Part shown: piece after piece, positions 1-7,879 of the stretch | Numbering within the stretch: the first letter of the stretch is position 1 | Layout of the letters: each line of letters starts with the position of its first letter | Assembly: GCA_900299195.1 (NCBI GenBank) | Contig: OMIX01000056.1 | Coordinates: forward strand, 1-46,919 | Origin: Deltaproteobacteria bacterium | GTDB lineage: Bacteria; Bdellovibrionota; FAC87; UBA2466 | DNA: 46,919 nucleotides | Direction of reading: 5' to 3' | Program-made: the position numbers and the translations under genes | The notes under the pieces: model-generated | Database searches by the model: none | Seen by the model: only the letters and a program-made list of their open reading frames with translations | What the model was told of the DNA's origin: nothing

Positions 1-877
1 CAGCGAGTTTATACCCTTTTCCCTTTTTGGTAATGGCGTGCACTAAATAAGGGCCCCCTTCGGCCCCTTCAGACCGAATAAATTGAAGGGTATCTACGAG
101 CTCATCCAAATTGTGGCCGTCGATGGGACCAAAATATCTAAAACCGAAACACTCAAATAACATTCCAGGAGTGAAAAAGTTTTTAATACTTTTTCTTATT
201 TTAGATACGACGTTACCTACAGGAACTCCATGATTATTCAGAGAATCAACCAACGAGCGGATTTCTTTTCTCAAGCGATTATAACCAGGATGAGTTACGG
301 TGTGATTTACAAATTTAGATAGGGCTCCTACGTTAGGATCTATCGACATGTCATTATCATTGAATATTACTATCAGATTTTTTGCGGGGATATGGCCTGC
401 ATTGTTGAGAGCTTCATAAGCTAGCCCCCCGGTCATGGAACCATCTCCAATGACAGCAATGCCCATGTGAGGAGATCCTGCGAGACGCATTCCTTCAGCA
501 ATTCCAAGAGCTGCTGAAATAGACGTGCTGGCATGACCTGCTCCGAAGTGGTCGTATTCACTTTCAAATCGGTTCGTGAAACCGCTTAAACCGCCCTCTT
601 GTCGAATGGTGTGAAATCGATCTTTTCTTCCGGTCAAAATTTTGTGGGGATAAGATTGATGGCCTACATCCCAAACAATTTTGTCTTTTGGGGTTTCAAA
701 AACGTAGTGGAGGGCAACCGCCAGCTCAACGGTTCCCAAATTGGAGGCAAAATGGCCCCCTTTTTCAGAAATCACTTGAAGGATAAGCTCTCTAACTTCT
801 TGAGCGACTTGCTTTAGGGAAGAAGCTTTAAGTTTTCTTAAGTCTTCCGGAGAATCGATTTTCTCTAAAAGTTTCAT
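1..877 (-). CDS. dxs: 1-deoxy-D-xylulose-5-phosphate synthase, N-terminal part (runs off the window)
   Basis: DXS condenses pyruvate and glyceraldehyde 3-phosphate, using thiamine diphosphate, in the first step of the MEP isoprenoid pathway in the cytoplasm. About 292 N-terminal residues are visible of a family length near 620-640; the rest lies beyond base 1. Visible family features are HFASNLGTVELAVALHYVF, the WDVGHQSYPHKILTGR stretch, the thiamine-diphosphate site GDGSMTGGLAYEALNNAG and the following FNDNDMSI. The ATG at 877 lies 6 bp after the ispA stop, so translation is probably coupled. It follows xseB and ispA on the same strand, the common xseB-ispA-dxs order. Function is secure; only the C-terminal transketolase domains cannot be checked. 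Confidence 0.96.
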   Translation of the reverse strand, partial: MKLLEKIDSPEDLRKLKASSLKQVAQEVRELILQVISEKGGHFASNLGTVELAVALHYVFETPKDKIVWDVGHQSYPHKILTGRKDRFHTIRQEGGLSGFTNRFESEYDHFGAGHASTSISAALGIAEGMRLAGSPHMGIAVIGDGSMTGGLAYEALNNAGHIPAKNLIVIFNDNDMSIDPNVGALSKFVNHTVTHPGYNRLRKEIRSLVDSLNNHGVPVGNVVSKIRKSIKNFFTPGMLFECFGFRYFGPIDGHNLDELVDTLQFIRSEGAEGGPYLVHAITKKGKGYKLA

Positions 878-883
878 GGTTTT

Positions 884-1783
884 TTAAGCTTTCCTTGTAC
901 GGATGAACTCAGCAATATCCACCAAATTTTGGGATTTGTCACCCAAGGATCTAATGGAATTGATGGCATGATCAATTAAAAAGTTAAGTTTTTGCTTCAT
1001 TTCTGATGGGCTCATCACCTGCGTATAGCAGGGTTTGGGTTTTTTTCTGGGGCCTCGAGAATAACGCACCGAGGTCTCAGAATCCAAAAGGTCATCTGAA
1101 ATTTGAAAAGCCAAACCTAGAGCTTCACCATATCTTCGAAAACTTTGAATTTTTTCCTCTTCTAGAGGAATTAGCTTAGTAGGAATAAGCACTGAAGCCA
1201 AAATCAAGGCTCCCGTTTTATGGATATGGATAAACTCAATTTCGGGTAAAGAGGCGTCGGACGTATCAATGGTGACATCGAGTAATTGTCCCCCAACCAT
1301 TCCTCTCACTCCTGAATGATGAGCTAAAAGATCCACTACGCCCAAAATTTGGGCCGGCAAAAATCGACCCGATTCCCCCAAAAGAAGAATTTGACCAAAG
1401 GCTTCAGTGAGTAAAGCATCTCCCGCCAGAATGGCCACCGCTTCTCCAAAACGTTTGTGACTTGAGGGTTTTCCTCGCCGAGTATCATCATCATCTAAAG
1501 CGGGAAGGTCATCATGAACTAAGGAATAAGTGTGAATGTATTCTAAGGCGCAAGCTGCGGGAAGAACGCTCTTGGGGTCTAAACCCAAGGCCTCTGCGGC
1601 AGAGAGAGTTAGAATCGGTCGTAGTCTTTTTCCGCCCCCTTCAAGAGAATACCTCATGGCTTCGATAAGAGGCTCAAATCTTTGGGAACAAGATTTTTCA
1701 AAGCGAGATAAGTTGGTCTCTAAATAATCGTTGATTAATTTAACTCTGGAATCACTGAATGCAGTACTGCCCGACTTTTCCAT
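884..1783 (-). CDS. ispA: Polyprenyl (farnesyl/geranyl) diphosphate synthase
   Basis: Trans-prenyltransferase that adds isopentenyl diphosphate units to dimethylallyl or geranyl diphosphate, giving farnesyl or geranylgeranyl diphosphate. The 299-residue protein has the substrate motif GGGKRLRP (about residues 50-56), the first Asp-rich motif DDLPALDDDD (91-100), with the two-residue insertion typical of bacterial short-chain enzymes, and the second motif ISDDLLD (228-234). The ATG at 1783 is preceded by a purine-rich GGGGATAGGGG stretch. It sits 58 bp after xseB and 6 bp before dxs, matching a coordinated isoprenoid operon. Product chain length (C15 versus C20) cannot be decided from the sequence alone; ispA is the conventional name for this position. 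Confidence 0.95.
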   Translation of the reverse strand: MEKSGSTAFSDSRVKLINDYLETNLSRFEKSCSQRFEPLIEAMRYSLEGGGKRLRPILTLSAAEALGLDPKSVLPAACALEYIHTYSLVHDDLPALDDDDTRRGKPSSHKRFGEAVAILAGDALLTEAFGQILLLGESGRFLPAQILGVVDLLAHHSGVRGMVGGQLLDVTIDTSDASLPEIEFIHIHKTGALILASVLIPTKLIPLEEEKIQSFRRYGEALGLAFQISDDLLDSETSVRYSRGPRKKPKPCYTQVMSPSEMKQKLNFLIDHAINSIRSLGDKSQNLVDIAEFIRTRKA

Positions 1784-1841
1784 GAAACACCCCTATCCCC
1801 AGCCAAAAGAATAGGTGAGTTAATCGAACAGTGTCAACAGG

Positions 1842-2081
1842 TTAAGAATTTTCCGGCCAAGGGTTGGTTTGGAGTTCTTTTTGGGAGTTGCGAGTTAATA
1901 GTTCAACCCGTTTTTCAACCTCTTCTAGTCTTTTTACGCAGTCTCGAGATAAACCCACACCCTTTTCAAAAGCCTTTAACTGGGATTCTAAAGAGCCGTC
2001 CCCTTTTTCTAATTCGGTCACTATTTTTTCCAATTCTTTAAGCGAGGCCTCAAAGGTTAGGCTGTTTTCCTCTTTTTTCAT
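1842..2081 (-). CDS. xseB: Exodeoxyribonuclease VII small subunit
   Basis: XseB binds the XseA catalytic subunit to form exonuclease VII, which degrades single-stranded DNA in both directions. The 79-residue protein shows the family signature LTFEASLKELEKIVTELEKG followed by SLESQLKAFEKGV and a coiled-coil rich in Leu, Glu and Lys ending near VELL. Length matches the family (about 70-90 residues). A GAGGAT ribosome site lies just before the ATG. It is first in the xseB-ispA-dxs block; xseA is not in the window. It is transcribed divergently from the liv operon, sharing the 140-bp region 2082-2221. Confidence 0.93.
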   Translation of the reverse strand: MKKEENSLTFEASLKELEKIVTELEKGDGSLESQLKAFEKGVGLSRDCVKRLEEVEKRVELLTRNSQKELQTNPWPENS

Positions 2082-2159
2082 ATCCTCGAAACTAAAAGAG
2101 CAGGAGAAGTGCTGTCAAAGGGTAAAAGTAAATTAATTATATTCGGTGCTTGGGATTTA

Positions 2160-2188
2160 TTGACAACCTGTGTTTAACCCCTTTTACT
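2160..2188 (+). promoter_or_regulatory. Candidate sigma-70 promoter of the liv operon
   Basis: A perfect TTGACA (2160-2165) is followed after 17 bp by TTTACT (2183-2188, 4 of 6 matches to TATAAT). It lies 34 bp before the ATG of the substrate-binding protein gene, leaving room for a leader that contains the GGGAG ribosome site near 2208. Judged by eye only. Confidence 0.5.
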
Positions 2189-2221
2189 ACCTCAAGCATT
2201 GTAATTTGGGAGAAAAATTAA

Positions 2222-3412
2222 ATGATCACTTAAGCAAGCCGAACGACTGTTAAAATCCTCTCTTTTGTAGGATGTGTCTTATTCATTTTAAATTCAGGTT
2301 GTGTCAAAAAAGATGGCACTACGGGAGGTTCTTCTTCAAATGTTGCCACGGGAAATGAAATTCTAGTGGGAGAATTTGGGTCGATGACCGGATCCGAGAG
2401 CACATTCGGTGTTTCTACTCATAAAGGTATTTTGATGGCGCTTGATGAAGTCAATAAAGCGGGTGGAGTTAAGGGTAAGAAAATTCAGTTAAAAAATTAC
2501 GATGACCAGGGGCAAGCTTCTGAAGCAGTGACTATCGTGACGAAGTTGATCACGCAAGATAAAGTCAGTCTGCTTTTAGGTGAAGTAGCAAGTTCCCGTT
2601 CCATTGCTGCTGGAGCTGTGGCGCAACAATATAAAGTTCCAATGGTGAGTCCTTCGAGCACCAATCCTAAAGTAACTCAAGTGGGTGATTACATCTTTAG
2701 AGTTTGTTTTATCGACCCATTTCAAGGCTCTGTGATGGCCAGATTTGCTATTAACAATTTGAAACTTAAAAAAGCAGCTGTGTTCCGTGATATCAAAGCT
2801 GATTACAGTGTGGGCTTAGCCAACTTTTTCGTCGATGAGTACAAAAAAATGGGTGGAGAAGTTGTGGCTGATGTGTCTTACGCCAGTGGAGACATGGATT
2901 TTAAATCTCAGTTAACTTCGATTAAGGGCAAGAATCCCGATGTTTTATTTGTCCCCGGCTATTACACTGAAGTGGGACTGGTAGCTCGTCAAGCCAGAGA
3001 GCTCGGTTTAAAAGCCGTTCTTTTGGGTGGTGATGGATGGGACAGTGAAAAGCTGACTGAAATTGGTGGAGATGCTGTGGTGGGCGGTTATTTTAGCAAC
3101 CATTACTCTCATGAGGATCAGAGCCCAGTGGTTCAAAATTTTGTAGCTCAATTTAAAGCTCGTTATGGGGAAGTTCCTAGCGGCCTTGCAGCTCAAGGTT
3201 ATGATGCAGCTATGGTTGCTGTAGATGCTATGAAGCGGGCCTCTGAGCTTAGTCCTAAAGCTTTTCGCGAGGCTCTGGCTCAAACTAAGAACTTTCAAGG
3301 CGTCACGGGTATGATCACAATCAATGAAGAACGAAATGCGGTAAAACCGGCCGTGGTGTTGAAAGTCGTAGGCCCACAAAAGTTCAGTTATGTGACTACC
3401 ATTAACCCCTAA
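2222..3412 (+). CDS. livK: Branched-chain amino acid ABC transporter, substrate-binding lipoprotein, with an in-frame TAA at codon 4
   Basis: Periplasmic-side solute receptor of a Liv-type importer. The mature part has the type I periplasmic-binding fold signatures: GEFGSMTGSESTFG, GILMALDEVNKAGGVKGK, the SLLLGEVASSRS loop and PMVSPSSTNPKVTQ. A GGGAG ribosome site precedes the ATG at 2222, but the reading is ATG-ATC-ACT-TAA. After this stop the same frame codes for a perfect lipoprotein signal peptide: basic residues, a hydrophobic core LSFVGCVLFILNS and lipobox Cys (codon at 2300), then a Ser/Gly linker. One CAA-to-TAA change would explain it. The next in-frame start, GTG at 2366, would remove the signal and lipobox and give 348 residues. 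Expression is therefore uncertain: nonsense allele, sequence error or non-standard initiation. It heads livKHMGF. Confidence 0.85.
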
Positions 3413-3424
3413 ACTGAGCTTTGG

Positions 3425-4330
3425 ATGCTACAAGCTTTTTTGCAAAATATTATTAATGGTCTGGCCCAGGGCAGTGTCTATGCCCTAGTGGCTCTGGGTT
3501 ACACCATGGTGTATGGGGTACTTCAATTTATCAACTTTGCTCACAGTGATATTTTCATGCTGGGGGCTTTCTCCGGTTATTATTTAGCCAAATGGTTGTC
3601 GCCTGCGATCCAAAATCCCATGCTCCTCATGGTGTCGATTATTTTGGGGAGTATGGCCTTTTGTGTGGCGGTGGGATTAACCGTAGAACGAATAGCTTAT
3701 CGGCCGCTTCGTGGAGCCCCTCGATTGAATGTCCTTATTACTGCGATTGGGGTTTCCTTGTTTTTAGAAAACTTAGGGCAGATTATTTTTGGTGCAGATC
3801 CTCAAGTATTCCCCGCTCTCATACCGACCCGTTCATTACTCGAGGGTGATGGATTGGTACTCAATAATATTCAGCTTACCGTTGTTTTGGTTTCTCTGAT
3901 TCTTATGGGTGTACTTCACTGGATTGTTCGTCACACGAAGCTAGGAATTGCCATGAGAGCTGTTAGCTTTGACATTGAGGTGGCAAACCTCATGGGGATA
4001 CCCACCGATACGATTATCATTTTTACTTTTACAATTGGTTCTTCTTTGGCGGGTGCGGCTTCAATTCTTTATGGTCTCTCTTATCCTAAGATTGAGCCTT
4101 TGTTAGGTATGATGATTGGACTCAAAGCTTTTGTGGCTGCTGTTTTTGGTGGTATCGGAAGTATTTTAGGAGCTGCTGTCGGCGGGATTGTTCTAGGATT
4201 GGCAGAGTCTTTCACTGTTTATTACATTTCTTCCACTTTTAGAGATGCGATTGCTTTTGGTATTCTTATTCTAATTTTATTGTTTAGGCCTGCCGGACTA
4301 TTCGGAACTTTTCGACGAGAGAAAGTATGA
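3425..4330 (+). CDS. livH: Branched-chain amino acid ABC transporter permease LivH
   Basis: Inner-membrane permease that forms the translocation channel with LivM. The 301-residue protein has about eight hydrophobic segments and family signatures near the N-terminus (NGLAQGSVYALVALGYTMVYGVLQFINFAHSD) and in the loop that contacts the ATPase (AVFGGIGSILGAAVGGIVLG). Length fits the family (about 290-310). It starts 12 bp after livK stops and its stop overlaps the livM start by 4 bp (ATGA), showing translational coupling. The ATG at 3425 is the only sensible start. No missing segments seen. Confidence 0.95.
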   Translation: MLQAFLQNIINGLAQGSVYALVALGYTMVYGVLQFINFAHSDIFMLGAFSGYYLAKWLSPAIQNPMLLMVSIILGSMAFCVAVGLTVERIAYRPLRGAPRLNVLITAIGVSLFLENLGQIIFGADPQVFPALIPTRSLLEGDGLVLNNIQLTVVLVSLILMGVLHWIVRHTKLGIAMRAVSFDIEVANLMGIPTDTIIIFTFTIGSSLAGAASILYGLSYPKIEPLLGMMIGLKAFVAAVFGGIGSILGAAVGGIVLGLAESFTVYYISSTFRDAIAFGILILILLFRPAGLFGTFRREKV

Positions 4331-5271
4331 AAGTTTTTCAATCAGCTATTCTAATCGCCGTCGTAGGTATCTTGTATTCTGTTAACTACCTACTGGAAGA
4401 CATGGTTAATCCCTACGTCATTCGAGTGATTGTTAACTGCGGTATCGGAATGATATTGGCCATGAGTTTAAATTTAGTGAATGGTTGCGCTGGACAATTT
4501 TCATTGGGGCATGCCGGTTTTATGGCGGTAGGAGCTTACACGAGTGCGACTCTCACCACTGTCCTTGCATTGAGCCCGTTTTTCAAAACAGATGTCGGAG
4601 TGGGCTGTGCCATTGTGACTGGGGGAGTTGCTGCTGCCTTGGCTGGATATTTAGTGGGATTACCTTCATTGAGATTAAAAGGGGATTACCTAGCTATTGT
4701 CACCTTAGGTTTTGGTGAAATCATTAGAATCATTTTTTTAAATATTGAGGATGTAGGAGGAGCTAGAGGCCTTCCTGGAATTCCACCCAGAGCCAATTTC
4801 TTTTGGGTCTATTTGTGGGTGGTGATAACTTTTATGGCTCTTCTGAGATTGTTAAGATCCAGCTATGGTCGGGCCATTCTATCTGTAAGAGAAAATGAAA
4901 TTGCTGCTGAATCCATGGGAGTAGATATCTCGAAATATAAAATAGTAGCGTTCGTGGTGAGTTCCTTCTTTGCTGGAATTGCGGGGGGATTATTCGCCCA
5001 TTTCCAAAGTTTTATTGATCCTAATTCTTTCGTTTTTAATAAATCGGTGGAAGCTGTCATCATGGTGGTTATGGGCGGGATGGGTAGTTTATCTGGAGCT
5101 ATTTTTGGAGGCATTATTGTCACTTTATTGCCTGAGCTTTTACGTGTGTTCGAGCAGTACCGAATGGTTATTTTCCCTTTGATTTTGATTATTCTCATGT
5201 TGGTTCGGCCCATGGGACTTTTTGGGCATAAAGAAATTTGGGAACTCTTTAAAAAGAAGGCATCGTCGTGA
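4327..5271 (+). CDS. livM: Branched-chain amino acid ABC transporter permease LivM
   Basis: Second inner-membrane permease of the Liv importer, partner of LivH. The 314 residues contain the LivM signatures MSLNLVNGCAGQFSLGHAGFMAVGAY, LPSLRLKGDYLAIVTLGFGEIIRI and VMGGMGSLSGAIFGGIIVTLLPE, with eight to ten hydrophobic helices. It overlaps livH by 4 bp and livG by 4 bp. The C-terminus RPMGLFGHKEIWELF is typical. Function is secure as a transporter subunit; whether the substrate is leucine, isoleucine, valine or another amino acid or amide cannot be told from sequence. Confidence 0.95.
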   Translation: MKVFQSAILIAVVGILYSVNYLLEDMVNPYVIRVIVNCGIGMILAMSLNLVNGCAGQFSLGHAGFMAVGAYTSATLTTVLALSPFFKTDVGVGCAIVTGGVAAALAGYLVGLPSLRLKGDYLAIVTLGFGEIIRIIFLNIEDVGGARGLPGIPPRANFFWVYLWVVITFMALLRLLRSSYGRAILSVRENEIAAESMGVDISKYKIVAFVVSSFFAGIAGGLFAHFQSFIDPNSFVFNKSVEAVIMVVMGGMGSLSGAIFGGIIVTLLPELLRVFEQYRMVIFPLILIILMLVRPMGLFGHKEIWELFKKKASS

Positions 5272-6056
5272 CTGCGGAATCGAATCAAATTTTAGGTGGT
5301 GACTTTAAAGTAGATTCCCTATCCATCGCATTTGGGGGTCTCAAAGCGGTCAATCAATTTAGTCTGCATTTAAAGCCCATGGAACTTCAAGGTTTGATTG
5401 GTCCCAATGGAGCTGGGAAAACGACCTGTTTTAATCTGATCACAGGGGTTTATCTTCCCGATTCTGGTTCGATGGTTCTTAATGGCAAATCGCTAGTGGG
5501 ATTAAACCCTCATCAAATTGCCGAGGCGGGAATTGCAAGAACCTTTCAAAACATTCGACTCTTTGCAGACCTGACCGTTTTAGAAAATGTCATGGTTTCT
5601 TATCACATGAGGGTTGAGTACGGTTACTGGGATGTCTTTCTTAGAACACCTAAGTACTATCGAATTGAAAAGCAATTTAGAGAGAGTGCAAGTGAGCTTT
5701 TGAAAGTCATGGGGCTTGAGAATAGAAAAGAGGATAAAGCCAAGAGTTTGTCGTATGGAGATCAGAGGCGTTTGGAAATAGCCAGAGCTTTAGCGACACA
5801 GCCTAAAGTTTTACTTTTGGATGAGCCAGCAGCAGGATTAAACACTCAAGAAAAAGCGGCTTTGATGGGGACGATTGCAGATATTAGAAATAAGTTCAAA
5901 ACGACTATTTTATTGATTGAGCATGATATGAAACTCGTGATGGGAATTTGCGAGAAAATTACGGTTCTTGATCATGGGGAAATTATTGCCGTTGGAACTC
6001 CGAGGGAGATTCAAGATAATCCAAAGGTTATTGAAGCTTATTTGGGGGTAGGGTGA
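5268..6056 (+). CDS. livG: Branched-chain amino acid ABC transporter ATP-binding protein LivG
   Basis: Cytoplasmic ATPase that powers the Liv importer together with LivF. The 262-residue protein has Walker A GPNGAGKT (about 45-52), the Q-loop region GIARTFQNIRLF, the LivG-specific signature LSYGDQRRLEIARAL in place of LSGGQ, Walker B VLLLDEPAAGLN and the H-loop LLIEHDMKLVM. The GTG start at 5268 overlaps the livM stop by 4 bp (GTGA), the same pattern as the other junctions in this operon. Its end overlaps livF by 4 bp. Confidence 0.95.
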   Translation: MTAESNQILGGDFKVDSLSIAFGGLKAVNQFSLHLKPMELQGLIGPNGAGKTTCFNLITGVYLPDSGSMVLNGKSLVGLNPHQIAEAGIARTFQNIRLFADLTVLENVMVSYHMRVEYGYWDVFLRTPKYYRIEKQFRESASELLKVMGLENRKEDKAKSLSYGDQRRLEIARALATQPKVLLLDEPAAGLNTQEKAALMGTIADIRNKFKTTILLIEHDMKLVMGICEKITVLDHGEIIAVGTPREIQDNPKVIEAYLGVG

Positions 6057-6754
6057 TTCTATCGGTTAAAAATTTGAGCGTGAATTATGGCCTGATTCCC
6101 GCGGTTCGAAACTTATCCATGGAAGTGGCTGTGGGAGAGACCGTTGCTTTGATTGGAGCTAATGGCGCAGGTAAGACGACCATTCTGAGAGCTATTTCGG
6201 GACTTATCAAACCAGCCTCTGGAAGTGTGGTCTTCGATGGACAAGATATTGCGAATGTTAAACCCCATTTGATTGTTCGTAGAGGAATGTCCCATGTTCC
6301 AGAACGTCGAGGTATTTTCGCGAACTTAACGGTTTATGAAAATCTTCTGATGGGTGCATACACTCGTAAACTTCTTCCCGGAGATTTGGATGAGGTTTAT
6401 TCGCTATTTCCGAGATTAGCCGAAAGAAAAAAACAGGTGGCCGGGACTTTATCTGGCGGAGAGCAACAGATGTTAGCTATCAGCCGAGCCTTGTTATCTC
6501 GTCCTAAACTGATGTTATTAGATGAGCCCTCTTTAGGATTGGCTCCACAGATCACTAAATCGATATTTGAGACGATTCAAAGAATCAATAAGTCTGGGAC
6601 GACAGTTCTTTTAGTGGAGCAAAACGCACAAGCTGCGTTGAAGATTGCTCATCGAGGTTATGTGCTAGAAGTTGGGGAGATAACTTTCGCGGACTCTTCT
6701 CAGAAGTTACTGAATAATGATGCGGTCAAGAAAGCGTACCTAGGGGAACACTAA
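6053..6754 (+). CDS. livF: Branched-chain amino acid ABC transporter ATP-binding protein LivF
   Basis: Second ATPase of the Liv importer. The 233 residues have Walker A GANGAGKTT, the LivF hallmark RRGMSHVPERRGIFANLTVYENL, signature LSGGEQQMLAISRAL, Walker B LMLLDEPSLGLAP and H-loop LLVEQNAQAAL. Start is GTG at 6053, overlapping livG by 4 bp. It is the last gene of the plus-strand liv operon and converges on the zinc-ribbon gene, 15 bp apart. No clear terminator hairpin is seen in that short gap. Confidence 0.95.
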   Translation: MILSVKNLSVNYGLIPAVRNLSMEVAVGETVALIGANGAGKTTILRAISGLIKPASGSVVFDGQDIANVKPHLIVRRGMSHVPERRGIFANLTVYENLLMGAYTRKLLPGDLDEVYSLFPRLAERKKQVAGTLSGGEQQMLAISRALLSRPKLMLLDEPSLGLAPQITKSIFETIQRINKSGTTVLLVEQNAQAALKIAHRGYVLEVGEITFADSSQKLLNNDAVKKAYLGEH

Positions 6755-6769
6755 ATCGTTTTAAGATTC

Positions 6770-7213
6770 TTATCCGATCCCATGGACTAAAATTTTTTCA
6801 CCCGAACGGAATATCACGACAATTTTTTTATCTATTCTTACCTCTTCGATGATGCCAACCCCAAAGGTGACGTGATTGATGACATCCTGTTTTTGAAAAG
6901 TTTGTTTAGGGCTGTAGGGCTTTAGGGGTTTGCCTTTCTGTAGATCCATTTGTTGCTGCCAATAATCCTGGGCTAAAACAATTTGCTTTCTAGGGGCTCC
7001 CGAGGGTGTCGAGGATCGCGACACAGATCTTGCCCTGCTATCGCCTATTCTCTTGAAATTATGGTTGCCTTTGCACATCTTGCACTGGACTCTGGCTGGT
7101 TTCCTATCGACCATAGAAACGACAACATGAGAAAATTCACCTTGGCATTTCGAGCAATAAGCTAAGATGTCACCGCCAACTTTAGGGGGGTCGTAGAGAG
7201 GTAATTCTGCCAT
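6770..7213 (-). CDS. Small zinc-ribbon protein with C-terminal UvrD/Tudor-like segment
   Basis: No named family was recognised with certainty. The 147-residue protein begins with two CxxC pairs (Cys20/Cys23 and Cys44/Cys47), a zinc-ribbon layout, separated by a basic linker. A low-complexity Ser/Arg stretch follows (about 58-72), and the last 45 residues (NHVTFGVGIIEEVRIDKKIV, then a VIFRSGEKILVHG strand pair) resemble the Tudor-like tail of UvrD/PcrA helicases that binds RNA polymerase. A role in transcription or nucleic-acid binding is therefore an inference. An AAAGGAT ribosome site precedes the ATG. It is transcribed divergently from the thioredoxin-like gene 56 bp away and convergently with livF. 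Confidence 0.8.
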   Translation of the reverse strand: MAELPLYDPPKVGGDILAYCSKCQGEFSHVVVSMVDRKPARVQCKMCKGNHNFKRIGDSRARSVSRSSTPSGAPRKQIVLAQDYWQQQMDLQKGKPLKPYSPKQTFQKQDVINHVTFGVGIIEEVRIDKKIVVIFRSGEKILVHGIG

Positions 7214-7235
7214 GGATCTATCCTTTGAATAACTA

Positions 7236-7244
7236 TGCTATCAT
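7236..7244 (+). promoter_or_regulatory. Candidate extended -10 promoter for the thioredoxin-like gene
   Basis: TGCTATCAT (7236-7244) is an extended -10 element (TGn plus 5 of 6 matches to TATAAT) in the 56-bp divergent intergenic region. The expected start near 7251 would give a 19-nt leader that includes the GGAG ribosome site before the ATG at 7270. No good -35 box is visible. Confidence 0.35.
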
Positions 7245-7269
7245 TAAGATGTATACTGGAGTTTAAACC

Positions 7270-7824
7270 ATGGCAATTCCTAGCGGAAATAAAATATTAA
7301 AAAAGCATGAGGTTATTTTAGCTGTAGGAATTATTCTCATGGCTTTTGGACTTATTTTGTTTTTTGCCGGAAGGTGGGAGTTAAAGCAGGAAGGCTTTTT
7401 AGGGAAACCAGCTCCGGAGATAGAGTTTGAGCTTGAGCCTGGTGTTTCGAATAGTTTGTCGAAACAACAAGGTTCGGTGGTTCTATTAAACTTTTGGGCG
7501 AGTTGGTGTGCCCCTTGTATCGAAGAGATGCCAAGTTTAAAAATGTTAGAGGATCATTTTAAGAGTCAGGGATTTGTCTTGTTAGCCTTCAATATTGAAG
7601 GGGATGCCCATGAGACGCTGGATGGAAAACTAGAGAAAAGTCAGCTTCCAGGTAATCTCGTTTTTAACTTTCCTAAAGAGCAATTAAAGCCCTATTCGGT
7701 AGATGCGATACCCATCTCCATTTTGATTAATAAGAGGGGTAAAATCCACAGGGTTTATCAGGGACCTAGGAATTGGATGAAACTTGAAGTTTTGCGAGAG
7801 ATCGAAACTCTGATTAAAGAGTAA
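7270..7824 (+). CDS. Membrane-anchored TlpA/ResA-like thioredoxin-fold protein
   Basis: Thiol-disulfide oxidoreductase of the TlpA/ResA type, acting outside the cytoplasmic membrane, usually in cytochrome c maturation or protection of secreted thiols. The 184-residue protein has one N-terminal membrane anchor (about residues 15-33), then a redoxin domain with GKPAPEIEFEL, the active site WASWCAPC (Cys80 and Cys83) and the cis-Pro region AIPISILINKRG. A GGAG ribosome site lies 8 bp before the ATG. No cytochrome biogenesis genes adjoin it, so the partner is unknown. It is followed 55 bp later by the PAP2 gene, which seems to have its own promoter. Confidence 0.88.
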   Translation: MAIPSGNKILKKHEVILAVGIILMAFGLILFFAGRWELKQEGFLGKPAPEIEFELEPGVSNSLSKQQGSVVLLNFWASWCAPCIEEMPSLKMLEDHFKSQGFVLLAFNIEGDAHETLDGKLEKSQLPGNLVFNFPKEQLKPYSVDAIPISILINKRGKIHRVYQGPRNWMKLEVLREIETLIKE

Positions 7825-7844
7825 GAAACTTGTAAGTTACGAAG

Positions 7845-7873
7845 TTGACGATGAAAGACCTCTTTGGTGAAAT
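7845..7873 (+). promoter_or_regulatory. Candidate promoter placing the transcript start at the PAP2 start codon
   Basis: TTGACG (7845-7850), a 17-bp spacer and TGAAAT (7868-7873, 4 of 6). The normal start point 7 nt downstream falls on the A of the ATG at 7880, and no Shine-Dalgarno precedes that ATG. This is one of several such arrangements in the window. Confidence 0.35.
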
Positions 7874-7879
7874 AATCTC

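Noticed and set aside
599-817. Short plus-strand open frame inside dxs
   Set aside because: Antisense to conserved dxs sequence, without a ribosome site.
3008-3379. Open frame of 123 residues antisense to livK
   Set aside because: It lies wholly inside a well-supported gene and lacks any recognisable family or ribosome site; a shadow frame.
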